64,000 nt of DNA. Source: Klebsiella planticola ATCC 33531 (GTDB lineage: Bacteria; Pseudomonadota; Gammaproteobacteria; Enterobacterales; Enterobacteriaceae). The stretch covers positions 186,001 through 250,000 of the forward strand of contig NZ_JMPP01000067.1 of NCBI RefSeq assembly GCF_000735435.1, written 5' to 3'. The position numbers and the translations under genes were made by a program. Below, piece after piece: positions 60,048 to 64,000 of the stretch. Numbering within the stretch: position 1 is the stretch's first letter; the number at the start of each line of letters is the position of its first letter. The notes beneath the pieces were generated by a model. That model saw only the letters and a list, made by a program, of their open reading frames with translations. It searched no databases and was not told the DNA's origin.

Positions 60048-61241
60048 ATGAAAAGTCAGTCTCAAATGATCTTCTTGCTGTTTATTGGCTACGTCTTCGT
60101 TTATATCGATAAAACCGTCACCGGCTTCGCGCTGCTGCCGATCGAAAAAGAATTTGGCCTCAACGCCGAACAGCTGGGCTACATCACCGGTATCTTTTTC
60201 CTCGCCTACTCCCTGTTCCAGGTCCCGGCGGGCTGGTTGAACGACCGGATTGGCTATAAAACGATGCTGGTACTGTCGCTGTCGGCGCTGGGGATTTTCG
60301 CCCTCTGCTTCGGCGCGCTGGGCCTGAGCTTCGGTCTGCTGCTGCTGTTTCGCTTTCTCTCAGGGGTGGGCCATTCCGGCTACCCCTGCTCATGCGCAAA
60401 AGCGGTCGTCAGTAATTTCAGCGTCGAAAACCGCACCTTCGCCCAGTCAGTTCTCCTCTCCTCGGCCGGGCTGGCGATGACTATCGGGCCGATTATCGCG
60501 GTGAACGCCCTGTCGCTGCTGGGCTGGCACCGCTCCTTTGCCGCTCTCGGAGCGCTGGTTTGCGTCACTGCCGCCCTTATTGCCTGGCGGGTACCGCGCC
60601 GCCCGCCGGCTCCCGCAGCGGCGAAGAAGGCAGCCGCCGGCGGCGCGCTGTGGCGTAACCCGACGGTTATCCTGCTGTTTATCTCTATATTCTGCGTCAA
60701 CATTCCCAGCTACGGCCTGATGGCGTGGCTGCCGAAATTCTTCGTCCAAAGCATGGGAATGTCGCTGTCAGCTTCAGGCTATGTGGTGGCCGCCGGCGGC
60801 CTCGGGATCTGGGTTTCATCGCTGGGAACCGGCTGGCTGGTAGGGAAATATTTTCTTCATCGTGAACCGCTGGTGATCGCCGTCAGCGCCCTGCTTAGCG
60901 CCGCCGCCATTTTCGCGATTTTTCATGCCGGGACGGCGCTGACCGCCAGCCTGCTGCTGTTCGTCGGCGAGATATTTTTAATGGCCACGTTCGTTACCGC
61001 TTTTACCCTGCCGATGAAGCGGCTGCCGGAGAACATCATGGGCTCGGCTATCGGCCTGATTAATACCGGCGGCACCCTTGGCGGCTTTGTTTCGCCGATC
61101 GTGATTGGCTATCTGGTGGCGAAAACCCACAGCTATGCCAGCGCGTTCCTGTTTCTGTCACTGGCGATGGTCTGCTCGGCGCTAGCGGTGCTGCCGCTGA
61201 TGAAACGCAAAACCGTCGCCGGCCTGCCCGTTGCTGATTGA
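60048..61241 (+). CDS. MFS transporter
   Basis: A 397-residue major-facilitator protein with 12 helices. The segments [40 protein letters not shown] and the [10 protein letters not shown] motif-A loop place it near the anion:cation symporter group. AGGCGG about 8 bases upstream supports ATG 60048 rather than ATG 60024. The next gene, an M20 amidohydrolase, begins 11 bases after the stop, so this transporter probably imports the amidohydrolase substrate. The compound is unknown. Confidence 0.87.
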   Translation: MKSQSQMIFLLFIGYVFVYIDKTVTGFALLPIEKEFGLNAEQLGYITGIFFLAYSLFQVPAGWLNDRIGYKTMLVLSLSALGIFALCFGALGLSFGLLLLFRFLSGVGHSGYPCSCAKAVVSNFSVENRTFAQSVLLSSAGLAMTIGPIIAVNALSLLGWHRSFAALGALVCVTAALIAWRVPRRPPAPAAAKKAAAGGALWRNPTVILLFISIFCVNIPSYGLMAWLPKFFVQSMGMSLSASGYVVAAGGLGIWVSSLGTGWLVGKYFLHREPLVIAVSALLSAAAIFAIFHAGTALTASLLLFVGEIFLMATFVTAFTLPMKRLPENIMGSAIGLINTGGTLGGFVSPIVIGYLVAKTHSYASAFLFLSLAMVCSALAVLPLMKRKTVAGLPVAD

Positions 61242-61252
61242 AGGAGAATCTG

Positions 61253-62434
61253 ATGAATCACGCCACCGAACTGCTGATTTCCGCCGCCGCCGAAGAGGCG
61301 CTGCGCTGGCGTCGCCACATCCACGCCCACCCGGACCTCTCTTTCCAGGAGAAGCCGACCGCCGATTACATCGCCCGCGAGCTGGCGTCATTTGCCGGGC
61401 TGGAGATTAGCCGCCCGCTGGATAATAGCGTGATTGCCGTGCTACGCGGCCCGCATCCGGGGCCGACGTGGGCGCTGCGCGCCGACATTGATGCCCTGCC
61501 GCTGCAGGAGGAGAGCGGCGAGAGTTTCTGCTCCACCGTGCCTGGCGTGATGCACGCCTGCGGCCACGACGCCCATACGGCGATGCTGATGGGGGCGGCA
61601 AAAGTGCTGTGCCAGCGGCGCGATAACCTGCACGGCAGCATTAAATTTATTTTCCAGCCGGCGGAAGAAGTACCGCCGGGCGGCGCGCGGGAGCTGGTGG
61701 AGCTGGGGGTGGTCGACGACGTGGAGCATATTTTCGGTCTGCACGTCTTCCCCACCAGCCCGGTCGGCACCCTGACGCTGAAAGAAGGCGTCTACGTCGC
61801 CTCCAGCGACAACTTCGATATCACCATTCGTGGCAAAGGCGGTCATGGCTCAATGCCGCAGCACTGTATCGACCCGGTTACCATCGGTGCGGAAATGGTC
61901 GGGGCATTGCAGCAGATCGTAGCGCGCAATATCGATCCGGGTACGGCGCCGGTATTGACCATCGCCACCTTCCAGGCCGGTGACAGCTACAACGTCATCC
62001 CTGACAGCGCCCGCCTGGCCGGCACGCTGCGTACCCATAACCAGCAGGTCCGCGAAGCGGTGCCGCAGCTGATGTCACGCATCATTGACGGGATTGCCGC
62101 CGCCCACGGCGCGAGCTGCGACATTCGCTGGCAGCAGGGTTACGCCGTCGGTCACAACCACGACAGCACCAACGCCATCGCCCGCGCCGCCATCGAACGC
62201 CACTTCCCGGCGGGGACCCTGAAGCTGGAGGATCGAGCGCTGTTTGGCAGCGAAGACTTCTCCTCCTACCAGGAAAAGGTTCCCGGTACCTTCCTGTTTA
62301 TCGGCTGCGGTAACAAGGAAAAAGGGGCCATCTGGAACGTGCATAATCCGCATTTCCGCATCGACGAAGATGCCCTGGCCATCGGTATCAAAACCCACAT
62401 AGCGCTGGTCAGCCCGTTGCTGAATGACGAATAA
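61253..62434 (+). CDS. M20-family amidohydrolase (aminoacylase/carboxypeptidase type)
   Basis: A cytoplasmic metallo-hydrolase of 393 residues of the M20D group (hippurate hydrolase, N-acyl-amino-acid amidohydrolase, indole-3-acetyl-amino-acid hydrolase). Metal ligands are seen as C103 and H105 in [11 protein letters not shown]138/E139 in [12 protein letters not shown]164 in GLHVFP, and a histidine in NVHNPHF near the end. A dimerisation domain occupies about 180-290. AAGGAG upstream favours ATG 61253 over ATG 61238. With the MFS gene and the LysR regulator it makes a likely uptake-and-hydrolysis set for an N-acylated amino acid. Confidence 0.9.
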   Translation: MNHATELLISAAAEEALRWRRHIHAHPDLSFQEKPTADYIARELASFAGLEISRPLDNSVIAVLRGPHPGPTWALRADIDALPLQEESGESFCSTVPGVMHACGHDAHTAMLMGAAKVLCQRRDNLHGSIKFIFQPAEEVPPGGARELVELGVVDDVEHIFGLHVFPTSPVGTLTLKEGVYVASSDNFDITIRGKGGHGSMPQHCIDPVTIGAEMVGALQQIVARNIDPGTAPVLTIATFQAGDSYNVIPDSARLAGTLRTHNQQVREAVPQLMSRIIDGIAAAHGASCDIRWQQGYAVGHNHDSTNAIARAAIERHFPAGTLKLEDRALFGSEDFSSYQEKVPGTFLFIGCGNKEKGAIWNVHNPHFRIDEDALAIGIKTHIALVSPLLNDE

Positions 62435-62446
62435 AGGGCTTTTTGC

Positions 62447-62471
62447 GCATCTGGCGCGCTACGCCAGATGC
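62447..62471 (+). terminator. Hairpin after the amidohydrolase gene
   Basis: GCATCTGGCG pairs perfectly with CGCCAGATGC around a 5-base loop, 12 bases past the stop. A short pyrimidine-rich stretch follows but no U run. The remaining bases up to 62609 must hold the promoter of the next operon. Confidence 0.6.
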
Positions 62472-62609
62472 GGCTTCCACCGCTTTTCCCCCGCGCTATC
62501 GCCGGCGCAATAATCTCGCCATTCACCGTTTTTTCGTCTTACCGTCATCTAACGATCACATAAAACGCCATTAATAGTGCCCAGTTTAATGATGAATCTG
62601 GACGCTCTT

Positions 62610-63452
62610 ATGAATAGTTCTCTTGCCGCGGTAACCGACACCGATTATCCGCATTTTGGTCAGCCGAATACCGCCCGGCAGCGGAAAGTCTTAAGCGTGC
62701 GCAACCTGAATAAGTCTTACAGTGCGCAGCAAACCGTACTCGATAACATCAGTTTTGATCTCCATGCCGGCGAACTGGTGGGGGTGATCGGCCGTTCTGG
62801 TGCCGGTAAGTCGACCCTGCTGCATGTGCTGAACGGCACCCACAGCGCCACCGGTGGTGAGATCCTCAGTTACCCTGAAGTGGGCATGCCGCACGATGTG
62901 GCGAAGCTAAAAGGCCGCGCGCTGAACGCCTGGCGCAGCAAGTGCGGCATGATTTTCCAGGACTTCTGCCTGGTGCCGCGTCTTGACGTGTTAACCAACG
63001 TGCTGCTGGGCCGGCTGAGCCAGACTTCAACGCTGAAATCCCTGTTTAAGATCTTCCCTGACGCCGACCGGGCGCGCGCCATCTCGCTGCTGGAGTGGAT
63101 GAATATGCTGCCGCATGCCCTGCAGCGGGCCGAAAATCTCTCCGGCGGGCAGATGCAGCGCGTGGCGATTTGTCGCGCGCTAATGCAGAACCCCGGTATT
63201 TTGCTGGCCGATGAGCCGGTCGCCTCTCTCGATCCGAAAAACACACAGCGCATCATGAACGTACTGCGCGAAATCAGCGAACAGGGCATCAGCGTGATGG
63301 TGAACCTGCACTCGGTGGAACTGGTGAAAGAGTATTGCACGCGGGTTATTGGCGTAGCGAAGGGCAACATTATTTTTGACGACCATCCCTTACAGCTGAC
63401 TCAGGATATTCTGCATCAGCTGTACGGGGATGAAATTAGCCAATTGCATTAA
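62610..63452 (+). CDS. Phosphonate-type ABC transporter ATP-binding protein (PhnC-like)
   Basis: An ATPase of about 280 residues of the PhnC class. Walker [10 protein letters not shown], signature [15 protein letters not shown], Walker [14 protein letters not shown] and the PhnC-like switch segment [15 protein letters not shown] are visible. A non-conserved stretch of about 30 residues precedes the ABC domain. The start is uncertain: GTG 62577, ATG 62589, ATG 62592 and ATG 62610 are all in frame, and none has a good ribosome site. The next gene encodes a PhnD-like binding protein; the permease should lie beyond the window. Confidence 0.85.
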   Translation: MNSSLAAVTDTDYPHFGQPNTARQRKVLSVRNLNKSYSAQQTVLDNISFDLHAGELVGVIGRSGAGKSTLLHVLNGTHSATGGEILSYPEVGMPHDVAKLKGRALNAWRSKCGMIFQDFCLVPRLDVLTNVLLGRLSQTSTLKSLFKIFPDADRARAISLLEWMNMLPHALQRAENLSGGQMQRVAICRALMQNPGILLADEPVASLDPKNTQRIMNVLREISEQGISVMVNLHSVELVKEYCTRVIGVAKGNIIFDDHPLQLTQDILHQLYGDEISQLH

Positions 63453-63475
63453 TTTCCACTCACACGGACAAGATA

Positions 63476-64000
63476 ATGAAACAATACATCACTGGTGCAG
63501 TTCGTATATCCGCCGCGGTCGCGGGAATGATGATGGCATGGCAGGCAGGCGCTGCAGAGCAGCCAAAAGAATTAAACCTGGGGATCCTGGGGGGCCAGAA
63601 CGCCACTCAGCAAATTGGTGATAACCAGTGTGTAAAACAGTTTCTCGACAAAGAGCTGAACGTCGATACCAAATTACGCAACTCCTCTGACTATTCCGGC
63701 GTTATTCAGGGTCTGCTGGGCGGTAAAGTCGACGTCGTGCTGAGTATGTCGCCTTCGTCTTACGCTTCGGTTTATATCAATAACCCGAAAGCGGTGGATA
63801 TTGTCGGTATCGCCGTGGATGATAAAGATCAGTCCCGCGGCTACCACTCGGTGGTGATTGTCAAAGCCGACAGCCCGTATAAATCGTTAGACGATCTGAA
63901 AGGCAAAGCCTTCGGCTTCGCCGATCCGGACTCCACTTCCGGCTATCTGATCCCGAACCACGCCTTCAAACAGAAATTCGGCGGCACTTCAGATAACAAA
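63476..64000 (+). CDS. PhnD-like phosphate/phosphonate ABC binding protein, 3' end cut off
   Basis: The first 175 residues of a periplasmic binding protein. A signal peptide (MKQYITGAVRISAAVAGMMM, ending near AGAA) is followed by LNLGILGGQNATQQIGDNQC, SSDYSGVIQGLLGGKVDVVL and FGFADPDSTSGYLIPNHAF, the last being the family's ligand-binding loop. ACGGACAAGATA precedes ATG 63476, 23 bases after the ATPase stop. The ligand could be a phosphonate, phosphite or another oxyanion; the truncated gene does not decide it. Confidence 0.88.
   Translation, partial: MKQYITGAVRISAAVAGMMMAWQAGAAEQPKELNLGILGGQNATQQIGDNQCVKQFLDKELNVDTKLRNSSDYSGVIQGLLGGKVDVVLSMSPSSYASVYINNPKAVDIVGIAVDDKDQSRGYHSVVIVKADSPYKSLDDLKGKAFGFADPDSTSGYLIPNHAFKQKFGGTSDNK

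Noticed and set aside
63430-63621. 63-codon ORF overlapping the PhnD-like start
   Set aside because: It lies in another frame across the signal-peptide region of the PhnD-like gene, which has a proper start and family similarity.

Overview
The window is a typical enterobacterial chromosome segment. Gene order and protein sequences point to Klebsiella or a close relative such as Raoultella, though the species cannot be fixed from this sequence alone. The left two thirds follow the Escherichia coli order malZ-proY-brnQ-phoRB-sbcDC-mak-rdgC-ppnP-aroM-yaiA-aroL-yaiI-proC-psiF-phoA-iraP ... ddlA-yaiZ-yaiY-yaiW-sbmA ... ampH ... hemB ... tauDCBA. I see no tRNA, rRNA, insertion sequence, prophage or CRISPR array.

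Core region (1-41 kb). Conserved housekeeping and stress genes are interrupted by lineage-specific insertions. These are an isochorismatase-type hydrolase with a divergent LysR regulator (1-1.5 kb), a DUF4406 gene in place of araJ (13.6 kb), a DUF2076 gene beside yaiI (18.5 kb), an idnO/idnR-like sugar-acid cassette plus an MdtG-like efflux pump between iraP and ddlA (23-27.6 kb), a second isochorismatase-type hydrolase between sbmA and ampH (32.4 kb), and an OlsF-like two-domain acyltransferase between hemB and tauD (35.6 kb). The diguanylate cyclase gene dgcC, which lies between psiF and proC in E. coli, is absent. PhoB/PhoR and two of their targets, phoB itself and phoA-psiF, lie in this segment with recognisable Pho boxes. 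A TyrR-box-like site lies upstream of aroL.

Accessory transport region (41-64 kb). A UhpABC-like sensor system is followed directly by an AfuABC-type ABC transporter, so hexose-phosphate sensing and uptake are probably encoded as one unit. An ERIC element carrying an extra segment of about 70 bp lies between the sensor kinase and the UhpC-like gene. A fossil tandem duplication of the afuC 3' end lies downstream. Next come mmuPM (S-methylmethionine use, with three tandem MetJ boxes) and, divergently, an ethanolamine permease with eutBC but no microcompartment genes. The last 8 kb hold a polar amino-acid ABC transporter, a LysR regulator, an MFS transporter with an M20 amidohydrolase, and the start of a phosphonate-type ABC system (ATPase and partial binding protein). 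Together this looks like a scavenging block for N-acylated or conjugated amino acids and phosphorus or sulfur compounds, but that functional link is inference.

REP/BIME repeats and intergenic hairpins are frequent. Several gene pairs overlap at start/stop (tauBCD, sbcDC, eutBC, uhpAB, uhpC-afuA, the ABC permeases) or convergently at their 3' ends.
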